Assembly: GCA_026386995.1 (NCBI GenBank)
Contig: JAPLMO010000412.1
Location: forward strand, 1 to 12,160
Direction of reading: 5' to 3'
DNA: 12,160 nucleotides
From: Planctomycetota bacterium
GTDB lineage: Bacteria; Planctomycetota; Phycisphaerae; FEN-1346
How positions within the stretch are numbered: the first letter of the stretch is position 1; each line of letters begins with the position of its first letter. Position numbers and translations under genes: made by a program. Below are positions 6,043 to 12,133 of the stretch, one piece after another. Below the pieces are notes generated by a model, which searched no databases, had not been told where the DNA came from, and saw nothing but the letters and a program-made list of their open reading frames with translations.

Positions 6043-6204
6043 TCACTCAGATTGCACATTATCCAAGACACTGGGTGCCACGGCTGCGCAGTTTGCAGCC
6101 GTGCCCTGCGTCGAACGGCGGCACGGTTGCTGAACGGCGCAACCGTGGCACCCGGCACGGCTGCAAACTGCGCAGCCGTGGCACCTGCACAATCAAAGTT
6201 GACG
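6043..6204. repeat. Composite palindrome array, copy 3
   Basis: The left flank 6043-6065 matches the inner left part of the MITE-like element. An 81-bp unit follows at 6073-6153 and then an extra half unit at 6155-6185, which is a perfect 31-bp reverse complement of 6074-6104. The right arm of the first unit has diverged, with a CACGGTTGC 6122-6130/GCAACCGTG 6139-6147 stem: both sides changed together from CACGGCTGC/GCAGCCGTG. The right flank 6188-6204 recurs inverted at 9838-9854. The array ends 46 bp before the promoter candidate of the next gene. Confidence 0.85.
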
Positions 6205-6249
6205 GACTACGGGCGGCGGCAAGTCCTGCAACTTTGGAGGCGTGCGGCA

Positions 6250-6258
6250 TGTTATACT
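6250..6258 (+). promoter_or_regulatory. Extended -10 promoter candidate for the LTXXQ/SGNH gene
   Basis: TGT directly precedes TATACT (5 of 6 to TATAAT). No good -35 is seen at the right distance. Transcription would start near 6265, leaving a leader of about 24 nt with the ribosome site AAGGAGG at 6274-6280. Confidence 0.45.
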
Positions 6259-6273
6259 TTCCATGTGGACAAT

Positions 6274-6280
6274 AAGGAGG
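6274..6280 (+). promoter_or_regulatory. Shine-Dalgarno site fixing the start at 6289
   Basis: AAGGAGG lies 8 nt before the ATG at 6289. The frame stays open for about 470 bp upstream, but that part consists of palindromic repeats and encodes no signal peptide. Confidence 0.85.
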
Positions 6281-6288
6281 GCTCCGCA

Positions 6289-7725
6289 ATGCACCGCCAC
6301 GTCCGATGGCTGTTCGCAATGTCTCTGTCGCTGCTTGCGGCCGGGGCCGCTCTGGCCGGCGAGGCCGCCAGGTCCGTTCCGCCGCCCCAGGGCGAATCGG
6401 CGGCGTTGGCCGCAATGTTGCTCCTGCCGCCGCCGTTTGCGGACCGCCTGGGCCTGAGCGAAGAGCAGCGGAAAGGCGTCGCCAAGGCCGCCGAGGAGTT
6501 TTTGGCCAAGAACCCGGAGATTGCCTCCATCTCCGGCGACATGATGAAGATGCGCGACGCCATGCAGCAGGCCCGCCAGAAAGAGGACCACACCGGGTAT
6601 CGCTCGGCGCAGCGGCAGGCCTCCATGCTGACGAGGAAGTTCCTCGAGTTCCGGGCCAACTTCGAGCCGGCCCTCCTGGCGGTGCTCACCGACGAGCAGA
6701 AAAAGAAGCAGGCCGAACTCCGTGCCGAGTGGCTGCACCCCGCCACGGTCATACCCATGTTCCAGGGAGGGCAGGGCGGACCAGACGCCCAGGGCGGCCC
6801 GGCCGGGCCCGCGCGGCAGGTGGACCTCTCGACCCTCAAGCCGCTCACCGAGATGGGCGACGCCGAGTACAACGGCTTCAAGAGCGGCCTGTACCCCGAC
6901 GGCAAGAACGAGCGCCCGGCCGCCAACGAGGCCGCGGGCCTGGCGCTGGCCCGCACTATCCAGCCGCTCGACGGCGACGGCAAGCCCAACGCCGCTGCCG
7001 GCAAGATCGTGCTTCTCTCGGTCGGCATGAGCAACACGATGCAGGCGACCAACGGCTTCAAGCAGACGGCCGACAATAACCACGAGAAGAACCCGCAGGT
7101 GCTCATCGTCAACGGCGCCCAGGGCGGCATGACGGCCTTCCGCACGCAGGACCCCGACGACCACGCCTCCGGCACACAGTTCTGGACCACCGTGGACAGC
7201 CGCTTGCGCGAAGCCGGGGCGACCGGCGCCCAGGTGCAAGCGGTGTGGCTGAAGCAGGCCGACGCCCAGCCCTCCGAGGGATTCCCGCAGTACGCGCAGA
7301 AACTGGAGGCCGAACTGGCTCGCATCGTCCAGGTCCTTCACCAGCGGTTCCCGAACCTGAAACTCGTCTACCTCTCCAGTCGCACCTACGGCGGCTACGC
7401 CAAGACCCGCCTGAACCCCGAGCCGTACGCCTATGAGTCGGGCTTCTCGGTCAAGTGGCTCATCGAGCGGCAGATCAAGGGCGAGGCGGACCTGAACTTC
7501 GACCCCGCCAAGGGCACGGTCAAGGCCCCGTGGCTGAGTTGGGGCCCGTACCTGTGGGCCGCCGGCGCGACGAAGCGGACCGACGGGGTCTCCTGGGAGC
7601 CGGGCGACTCCACCGGGAACGACGGCACGCACGAGTCGCCGGCGGGCCAGAAAAAGGTCGGTGAGGCGCTCCTTAAGTTCTTCAAGACGGATTCCACGAC
7701 ACGCGGGTGGTTCTGCAAGAAGTAA
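6289..7725 (+). CDS. Exported LTXXQ-domain / SGNH-hydrolase-like fusion protein
   Basis: 478 residues with a Sec signal peptide (hydrophobic 7-23, cleavage likely after ALA at 21-23). The first part, about 45-150, is helical and charged with LSEEQ at 56-60 and LTDEQ at 133-137. This resembles the Spy/CpxP-like LTXXQ module of periplasmic proteins. A Gly/Pro-rich linker (about 158-173) leads to an alpha/beta domain, residues 239-470, of the SGNH/GDSL type. It begins IVLLSVGMSNTMQ with putative nucleophile S248, continues with NGAQGG 275-280, and ends with DGTHESPAG holding the D445/H448 pair of the DxxH block. The GxND block is not obvious. SGNH enzymes are esterases or acetylhydrolases; the natural substrate, perhaps an acylated sugar, is unknown. 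The first residues of the signal follow a strong ribosome site. An intrinsic terminator lies 27 bp after the stop, so it is probably a single-gene transcript. Confidence 0.8.
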   Translation: MHRHVRWLFAMSLSLLAAGAALAGEAARSVPPPQGESAALAAMLLLPPPFADRLGLSEEQRKGVAKAAEEFLAKNPEIASISGDMMKMRDAMQQARQKEDHTGYRSAQRQASMLTRKFLEFRANFEPALLAVLTDEQKKKQAELRAEWLHPATVIPMFQGGQGGPDAQGGPAGPARQVDLSTLKPLTEMGDAEYNGFKSGLYPDGKNERPAANEAAGLALARTIQPLDGDGKPNAAAGKIVLLSVGMSNTMQATNGFKQTADNNHEKNPQVLIVNGAQGGMTAFRTQDPDDHASGTQFWTTVDSRLREAGATGAQVQAVWLKQADAQPSEGFPQYAQKLEAELARIVQVLHQRFPNLKLVYLSSRTYGGYAKTRLNPEPYAYESGFSVKWLIERQIKGEADLNFDPAKGTVKAPWLSWGPYLWAAGATKRTDGVSWEPGDSTGNDGTHESPAGQKKVGEALLKFFKTDSTTRGWFCKK

Positions 7726-7752
7726 GACTACACCGGCCCACGGCGCCTTCCG

Positions 7753-7781
7753 AAGACCGGCGCCCTGCGGCCGGTCTTTTT
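7753..7781 (+). terminator. Intrinsic terminator after the LTXXQ/SGNH gene
   Basis: A 9-bp stem, AAGACCGGC 7753-7761 and GCCGGTCTT 7770-7778, with an 8-nt loop and a run of five T at 7777-7781. It starts 27 bp after the stop codon. Confidence 0.8.
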
Positions 7782-7868
7782 CGGAATCCGGGCAATAAAT
7801 CGCGGGTTCAAGAGTCTACCCACTGAGAGTGCCTGTTGACAGGGGCCCTAAGGAAAAGGAGACTGCGC

Positions 7869-8471
7869 ATGAAGTCCGCCGTTGTCGGAGGTCTGGCCGC
7901 TCTGTTCCTGTTGGTGTTCGGGTTGGCGGTGACTGCTTGGGGCGAAGAGGCCCCGGCGTCGCCTGCCCCCACGCCCGCGCCTAAGCAAGAGCCGAAGGTC
8001 GACAAGACCGAGAAGGCCGCGGCTGCCGTCAAGGCGCACGTTGCCATGGCCGAGAAGTTCCTCCAGCAGGCCCAGGAGGAAATGGCCAAGCCGGAAGGCA
8101 AGCGGGACGCCAAGAAGGCCGATGGCCTGAGGCTGAAGGCGGCCGACGCGTACGTTGTCGCCGCCCTTGCCGCCTTCCGCAGCGCCGCCTCGCTCAAGGG
8201 GGACGAGAAGCAGTCCTTCCTGGACCAGTATGACAAGCCGAACCGCGAGAAGGCGATCGGCATCTACCTGGAACTCGCCGGAGCGGCCAAGGACAACCGG
8301 CGGTGGCAGGAGGCCACGAATCTTTACAAGAAGGTCCTCCAGGTCGACCAGCAGAACCAGGCCGCCGCCGATGGCATCAAGGCCGTCCAGGAAGGCATGA
8401 AGACCAGCGACAAGAACCAGAACGACAATAAGAAGACTTACGGCGGCAAGGCCGGCGCCCCAGGCAGGTAA
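7869..8471 (+). CDS. Small exported Ala/Lys-rich protein with a TPR-like segment
   Basis: 200 residues, not recognised as a named family. A Sec signal peptide (hydrophobic 4-22, cleavage likely after AWG at 23-25) is followed by a Pro/Ala-rich linker (27-42). A long helical part rich in Ala, Lys, Glu and Gln comes next. Residues about 130-175 (KAIGIYLELAGAAKDNRRWQEATNLYKKVLQVDQQNQAAADGI) have the spacing and the 'W-x-E-A-x-x-x-Y-x-x-x-L' look of a tetratricopeptide helix pair. The C-terminus is polar (Lys, Asn, Gly) and may be disordered. The ATG at 7869 is chosen because AAGGAG at 7856-7861 lies 7 nt upstream and the signal peptide starts there. A scaffold or protein-binding role in the periplasm is only a guess. 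It lies between a terminator and the phosphodiesterase gene, 152 bp upstream of the latter. Confidence 0.78.
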   Translation: MKSAVVGGLAALFLLVFGLAVTAWGEEAPASPAPTPAPKQEPKVDKTEKAAAAVKAHVAMAEKFLQQAQEEMAKPEGKRDAKKADGLRLKAADAYVVAALAAFRSAASLKGDEKQSFLDQYDKPNREKAIGIYLELAGAAKDNRRWQEATNLYKKVLQVDQQNQAAADGIKAVQEGMKTSDKNQNDNKKTYGGKAGAPGR

Positions 8472-8536
8472 CTCGGCCCCGGCCGCCGGCCGGCGAAAAG
8501 TCGCCAACGGAATCTTGGCCCGCACGTTGAATCCTG

Positions 8537-8545
8537 TGATATAAA
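8537..8545 (+). promoter_or_regulatory. Extended -10 promoter candidate for the phosphodiesterase gene
   Basis: TGA directly precedes TATAAA (5 of 6 to TATAAT). A weak TTGGCC at 8515-8520 is 19 bp upstream. Transcription would begin near 8552, leaving a leader of about 70 nt; the ribosome site is AAGGAG at 8611-8616. Confidence 0.42.
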
Positions 8546-8623
8546 GTCGGTCTGGGCATGCCGTCTGTAATGGCATTGTGCGGCAATCGCGCGACAATCA
8601 CGTGATCTGAAAGGAGCGGTCCT

Positions 8624-9835
8624 GTGCGCAAAACGATGCTGTGGCTGGTGGTTCTGGGTCCGATCTGGGCTGCCGTTGCGCTGGGCGCCGATGTGCCGCC
8701 GGCCGAGCAGCCGCAGAATATCATCCTCATGGGATGGGACGGTTGCCACCGCGACCACGTCAAGGCGCTACTCAAGGAAGGCAATCTACCCAACACGAAG
8801 AATCTCATCGCCGAGGGCGCCCTCATCGACCTCGACGTCACCTCCGGCGCCACCGACACGAAGGCCGGCTGGACGCAGATCCTCACCGGCTACCGGCCCG
8901 AAGTCACCGGCGTGTACTCTAACGGCCGGTACCACGACGTGCCGGCGGGCCTGAGCGTTTTCGAGCGCCTCAAGGCCCACTTTGGGGCCGACAAGTTCGC
9001 CGCCGTCGCCGTCATCGGCAAGCGGCAGCACTGCGGTGAGATCAACCCGCCGTTCAAGAAGCCCTTGGACGAGGCCAAGGGCGCGGATGAGAAGCAGGCG
9101 AAGAAGGCCGAGCCGCTCGACCCCGGCGCCACGGCAAGCGGCAAAATCTTCTCCCAGGGCCAGGTGGTGGAGGAGAACGGCAAGAAGTTCCTCGTCTTCG
9201 GCGGCTCGCCGTACTACACGATGCACAAGGCCTGCGACGAGTGGCTCTTCGGCCTTAGGGAGGACTCAAAGGTCGGCGACAAGGCCCTCGAGATGCTCGA
9301 TAAGTACAAGGCCAAGCCGTTCTTCTTTTTCGTTCACCTGGCCGAGGTCGACCACAGCGGCCACAAGTTCGGCGAACCTTCCAAGGAGTACAACGACGCC
9401 ATTATCTCCGGCGACACGCAACTCGGGCGGCTGGTTGAGAAACTCAAGGCCCTCGGCCTCTACGAGAAGACGAAGATCTACGTTGTGGCCGATCACGGGT
9501 TCGACGTCGGCGGCAAAGGCCACTCCTACGCCCCGTACGTGTTCATGGCGACCAACGACAAGAAGGTGATGCGCGACGGCACGCGGGCAGACATCGCGCC
9601 GACCGTCCTGGACCGCTTCGGGCTGGACCTGGCGAAGTTCGAGCCGAAACTCGACGGCGAGCCGCTCTCAAAGCCCGCCGCCAAGCCGGTCGAAAAGGCC
9701 CCGGCCGAGAAGCCCGCGGGAGTGGGCGGCGGTAAGGCCGGTGCCGGCAAGGCCGGCAAACGCGCGGGCAAGAAGGGCGCAGGCGCCGAACCCGCCGCAC
9801 CTCAGCCTGCCGCAGCCCCGGCGGCGAACCAATGA
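8624..9835 (+). CDS. Exported alkaline-phosphatase-superfamily phosphodiesterase with a lysine-rich tail
   Basis: 403 residues starting at GTG, with AAGGAG 7 nt upstream and a Sec signal (hydrophobic 5-20, cleavage likely after LGA at 20-22). The core, about 30-345, matches the type I phosphodiesterase/nucleotide pyrophosphatase branch of the alkaline phosphatase superfamily. Metal-site D39 lies in NIILMGWDG, and T79 in ATDTKAGWTQILTG is the likely nucleophile. Then come D243/H247 in DHSGH, D290-H291 in VVADHGFD, and H300 in GKGHSYAP: a two-zinc site. A lysine-rich insert lies at about 146-165. Substrate (phosphodiester, phosphonate or sulfate ester) cannot be told from sequence. Residues 347-403 are a low-complexity Lys/Ala/Pro/Gly tail, probably disordered and positively charged. 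The gene converges on the sulfatase with only 41 bp between the two stop codons, a space filled by a truncated palindrome. Confidence 0.87.
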   Translation: MRKTMLWLVVLGPIWAAVALGADVPPAEQPQNIILMGWDGCHRDHVKALLKEGNLPNTKNLIAEGALIDLDVTSGATDTKAGWTQILTGYRPEVTGVYSNGRYHDVPAGLSVFERLKAHFGADKFAAVAVIGKRQHCGEINPPFKKPLDEAKGADEKQAKKAEPLDPGATASGKIFSQGQVVEENGKKFLVFGGSPYYTMHKACDEWLFGLREDSKVGDKALEMLDKYKAKPFFFFVHLAEVDHSGHKFGEPSKEYNDAIISGDTQLGRLVEKLKALGLYEKTKIYVVADHGFDVGGKGHSYAPYVFMATNDKKVMRDGTRADIAPTVLDRFGLDLAKFEPKLDGEPLSKPAAKPVEKAPAEKPAGVGGGKAGAGKAGKRAGKKGAGAEPAAPQPAAAPAANQ

Positions 9836-9837
9836 TG

Positions 9838-9873
9838 CGTCAACTTTGATTGTGTGGTGCCACGGCTGCAAAC
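9838..9873. repeat. Truncated palindromic repeat between convergent genes
   Basis: CGTCAACTTTGATTGTG at 9838-9854 is the exact reverse complement of 6188-6204 and, as there, is followed within two bases by GGTGCCACGGCTGC (9856-9869). The partner arm is missing: the copy stops 3 bp before the sulfatase stop codon at 9877. It fills the whole gap between the two genes. Confidence 0.8.
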
Positions 9874-9876
9874 GGC

Positions 9877-11802
9877 CTACCGCCCCGCGCGCTTTTTCGC
9901 CGCCTTGGCCGCCTTCGCGGGCCTGGCACCGCTCGCCGGTTCGCCCTTCAGCAGGGCGACCGTGTGCGAGGCGGCACGCTGCACGTACTGGTTGGAGTCG
10001 CTTGCGGCTTTCTCGAGCGCGGCCAGCGCAGGCCGGGCCTTCTCGCCGATGTTCTCCAGCGACGTGGCCGCCTGGAGGCGGACCCATGGATTCCTCTCGT
10101 CGCCGAGGCACGCGATGAGCGCCGCCACGCCCTTCGCCTCCTCGCCCGCGTGGCACAGGGCCTCGGCCGCCGCCACGCGCACATGGCCGGAGGCATCGGC
10201 CAACCGCTTCGCCAGCGCCTCGGCCGCCGGCGCGGCCTTCTCGCGCAGCATGACGCACCCCAGCGCCGCCCAGTACCGGACGCACTCGTTCTCATCGTCC
10301 ATCCACGCGATGAGTTTCGGCAGATTCGCCGGGTCGCGCTTCGTCACGACGTCGCACTCGTCCAGGATCCGCTCCAGCGGATACGCCTTCGGGTCGCGCG
10401 AGGCGTCGTAGCCTTCCAGCGGCGAGCCCTCGGGGATAAAGCCGTTGTCGCGGACGGCCAGCATGTGTTGCCGCAGCGCGGCACGCATCTCGCCGATCGT
10501 CTTCTGGTGCTCGGGGGCGGCGATGAGGTTCTTCACCTCGTCCGGGTCGGCCCGCAGGTCGTAGAACTCTTCCTCGGGCTTTTCTTCCCAGAAGAATTTT
10601 TGCGGGCCGGCCAGTTTGCCTTCCTTATACATCTCGGCCCAGACCTGCACCGACCGCTGCTGGAACATGTACGAGACGTATTGCCCGTAAATCAGGTGCG
10701 GCATGTAGTTGCGGATGTACCGGTACCGCTTGTCGCGGACCGTGCGGACGAAGTCGTACCGGTCGTCCATCCGGTTGCGGAACGAGAACGCGTACGGCTG
10801 CGCCTCCGCCTTCCGCGGCCCCGCGAAGGCGCGGCCCTGCATGTACTTCGGGACCGCCGCGCCCGCCAGGCCCAGCACCGTCGGGGCGAAATCGACGAAC
10901 GACACCGGCGCTTCCACACGCGACCCCGGCTCACCCGGCGCAAGGTGCTGGAACTTCTTCGGGAACGCCAGGACGAGCGGCACGTGCAGGCCGCTGTCAT
11001 AGCAAAACCTCTTGCTGCGTCCAAGGATGCCGCCGTTGTCGCCGTAGTAGAAGACGATGGTGTCCTCGGCCAGGCCGTCGTCCGCCAGTTGCGCGAGGAG
11101 CCGCGCGACCTGCCCGTCCAAGAGGGCCATCTGGTCGTAGTAGTGGGCGCGGTCCGCGCGGAACTCGGGCGTGTCCGGATGATACGCCGGCAGCCGGACC
11201 TTGGCGGGGTCCGTGCCGTCGGGCGGCCGCTCGTAGGGCTTGCCGCCCTTCGGGAAGATCGAACTCTCGTGCGTCACCGCGTGGTTGAAGACCGCGAAGA
11301 ACGGTTTGCCGGCGGGCCGGTTGCGCCAGTGGGCCTTGTTGCTGCACTCGTCCCAGGCGTCCTTGATGCTGATGGGGGCGTTGTAGTCGGTCTTGGCGTT
11401 GTTGGTGCAATAGTAGCCCGCCTCGCGCAGGTACGCCGGAAAGCCGCGCAAGGTGGCCGGAATCTTGCCCTGCGCCCGCATGTGCTCGGCCGGGCCGCAA
11501 CTGGTGGCGTACATGCCGCTGATGAGCGTGAACCGCGACGGGGCGCACACGGGGGCCTGCGAAAAACAGTTCTCGTAGAGGATGCCCCTTACGGCCAGGC
11601 CGTCGAGCGTGGGCGTGCGTGCGAGTTTGTCGCCGTAGCAGCCCAGGTATGGGTTGTTATCTTCGCTGACGATCCAGAGGATGTTCGGCCGCGCGCCAGC
11701 CTCTCTCGCCTCTCTCGCCTCGGCCGCCGCCGGCCCCGCCGCCAGCCCCGCGCCCGCCAGTCCCGCCGCCGCCGCTTTCAGGAACTCTCGCCGGTTCAGC
11801 AT
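9877..11802 (-). CDS. Tat-exported sulfatase with C-terminal HEAT repeats
   Basis: 641 residues. MLNRREFLKAAAAGLAGAGL is a twin-arginine signal. The sulfatase domain starts at RPNILWIVSEDNNPYLGCYGD (metal-ligand region near E47-D48-N49). It carries the signature VCAPSR, with C86 to be converted to formylglycine, so an active enzyme needs a maturase encoded elsewhere. Later come the metal- and substrate-site segments FYYGDNGG and SKRFCYDSGLHVPLV, and a C-terminal subdomain with EEFYDLRADPDEVKNL. Residues about 500-625 are a set of HEAT-like helical repeats (VRYWAALGCVML, VRVAAAEALCHAGEEA, VRLQAATSLENIGEKA, VQRAASHTVALL), ending in a Lys/Ala tail. HEAT-bearing sulfatases occur in planctomycetes; the substrate is unknown but is likely a sulfated polysaccharide or glycoconjugate. 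The start at 11802 has AAAGGAG 9 nt upstream; an in-frame GTG 21 bp earlier would put extra residues before the RR motif and overlaps that site. Confidence 0.93.
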   Translation of the reverse strand: MLNRREFLKAAAAGLAGAGLAAGPAAAEAREAREAGARPNILWIVSEDNNPYLGCYGDKLARTPTLDGLAVRGILYENCFSQAPVCAPSRFTLISGMYATSCGPAEHMRAQGKIPATLRGFPAYLREAGYYCTNNAKTDYNAPISIKDAWDECSNKAHWRNRPAGKPFFAVFNHAVTHESSIFPKGGKPYERPPDGTDPAKVRLPAYHPDTPEFRADRAHYYDQMALLDGQVARLLAQLADDGLAEDTIVFYYGDNGGILGRSKRFCYDSGLHVPLVLAFPKKFQHLAPGEPGSRVEAPVSFVDFAPTVLGLAGAAVPKYMQGRAFAGPRKAEAQPYAFSFRNRMDDRYDFVRTVRDKRYRYIRNYMPHLIYGQYVSYMFQQRSVQVWAEMYKEGKLAGPQKFFWEEKPEEEFYDLRADPDEVKNLIAAPEHQKTIGEMRAALRQHMLAVRDNGFIPEGSPLEGYDASRDPKAYPLERILDECDVVTKRDPANLPKLIAWMDDENECVRYWAALGCVMLREKAAPAAEALAKRLADASGHVRVAAAEALCHAGEEAKGVAALIACLGDERNPWVRLQAATSLENIGEKARPALAALEKAASDSNQYVQRAASHTVALLKGEPASGARPAKAAKAAKKRAGR

Positions 11803-11811
11803 GGCCTTGCG

Positions 11812-11818
11812 CTCCTTT
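11812..11818 (-). promoter_or_regulatory. Shine-Dalgarno site of the sulfatase
   Basis: AAAGGAG on the minus strand, 9 nt before the ATG at 11802. A possible -10 (TAAAAT, 11827-11832 minus strand) would give a leader of about 18 nt; no -35 is evident, so the promoter is not called. Confidence 0.75.
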
Positions 11819-11927
11819 CCCACACGGATTTTAACCGCCGAGACCGGCCAGGGCGCTGAGAAAGTTGTGTCCTATAGGCCCGCGAGACCGAGCGGCAAAG
11901 GCCGGCGGGAGGAAGCCAATAAACGCA

Positions 11928-11964
11928 CCATCCCGGAGGCCCCTCTTGAGGGCCTCCGGGATGG
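11928..11964. repeat. Hairpin repeat H1 upstream of the sulfatase
   Basis: Perfect 15-bp stem (CCATCCCGGAGGCCC 11928-11942 and complement 11950-11964) with a 7-nt loop. No T-tract in either direction. It is the first of four hairpins in the gene-free 358 bp at the right end; nothing coding was found there. Confidence 0.88.
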
Positions 11965-11999
11965 CTTGTCGCTTAATACTACAGCGCCACTTGGGCAAG

Positions 12000-12035
12000 T
12001 TTCGCGCGGCGGGTCTCCTGACCCGCCGCGCGAAA
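12000..12035. repeat. Hairpin repeat H2, GCGGCGGGTC family
   Basis: Perfect 16-bp stem (TTTCGCGCGGCGGGTC 12000-12015 and complement 12020-12035) with a TCCT loop. Its GCGCGGCGGGTC core recurs at 5969-5980, so it belongs to a dispersed family. Confidence 0.9.
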
Positions 12036-12065
12036 CAGCCTTCTCGCAAGCGCCAACGACGATTC

Positions 12066-12097
12066 TTGCGCGGTGGGTCCGGAGGCCCACCGCGCAA
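12066..12097. repeat. Hairpin repeat H3, GCGCGGTGGG variant
   Basis: Perfect 12-bp stem (TTGCGCGGTGGG 12066-12077 and complement 12086-12097) with an 8-nt loop. The stem differs from H2 by paired changes (GGCGGG to GGTGGG with CCCGCC to CCCACC), so both look like members of one structural family. Confidence 0.87.
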
Positions 12098-12107
12098 AGG
12101 CTCAAGC

Positions 12108-12133
12108 ATGTAGGGTGGGTGCTATGCACCCAC
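12108..12133. repeat. Third copy of the ATGTAGGGTGGGTGC hairpin repeat
   Basis: Matches 5609-5632 at 23 of 24 positions (loop TCT becomes TAT) and forms an 8-bp stem, GTGGGTGC 12115-12122/GCACCCAC 12126-12133. The window ends 27 bp later with no further gene visible. Confidence 0.88.

Noticed and set aside
6073..6185. Possible small CRISPR array from the repeated GGCTGC units
   Set aside because: Units are inverted, not direct, of uneven length, without unique spacers of constant size, and no cas gene is near.
5815..6288. In-frame upstream extension of the LTXXQ/SGNH gene
   Set aside because: It runs through palindromic repeats, and the signal peptide and AAGGAGG both place the start at 6289.
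6193..7632. A 479-codon open frame on the minus strand
   Set aside because: Antisense shadow of the LTXXQ/SGNH gene; low-complexity Leu/Gly/Arg composition and no ribosome site.
7836..7841. Perfect -35 word TTGACA before the gene at 7869
   Set aside because: The matching -10 position falls on the ribosome site (GAGACT) and does not resemble TATAAT.
9850..11859. A 669-codon open frame on the plus strand, antisense to the sulfatase
   Set aside because: It is a shadow of the GC-rich sulfatase gene: its product is Arg/Val/Gly-rich with no domain, and the opposite strand has a complete sulfatase with active site, signal peptide and ribosome site.
11865..12113. An 82-codon frame through the right-end hairpins
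   Set aside because: Arg/Gly-rich product created by translating GC-rich palindromes, with no ribosome site and no domain.
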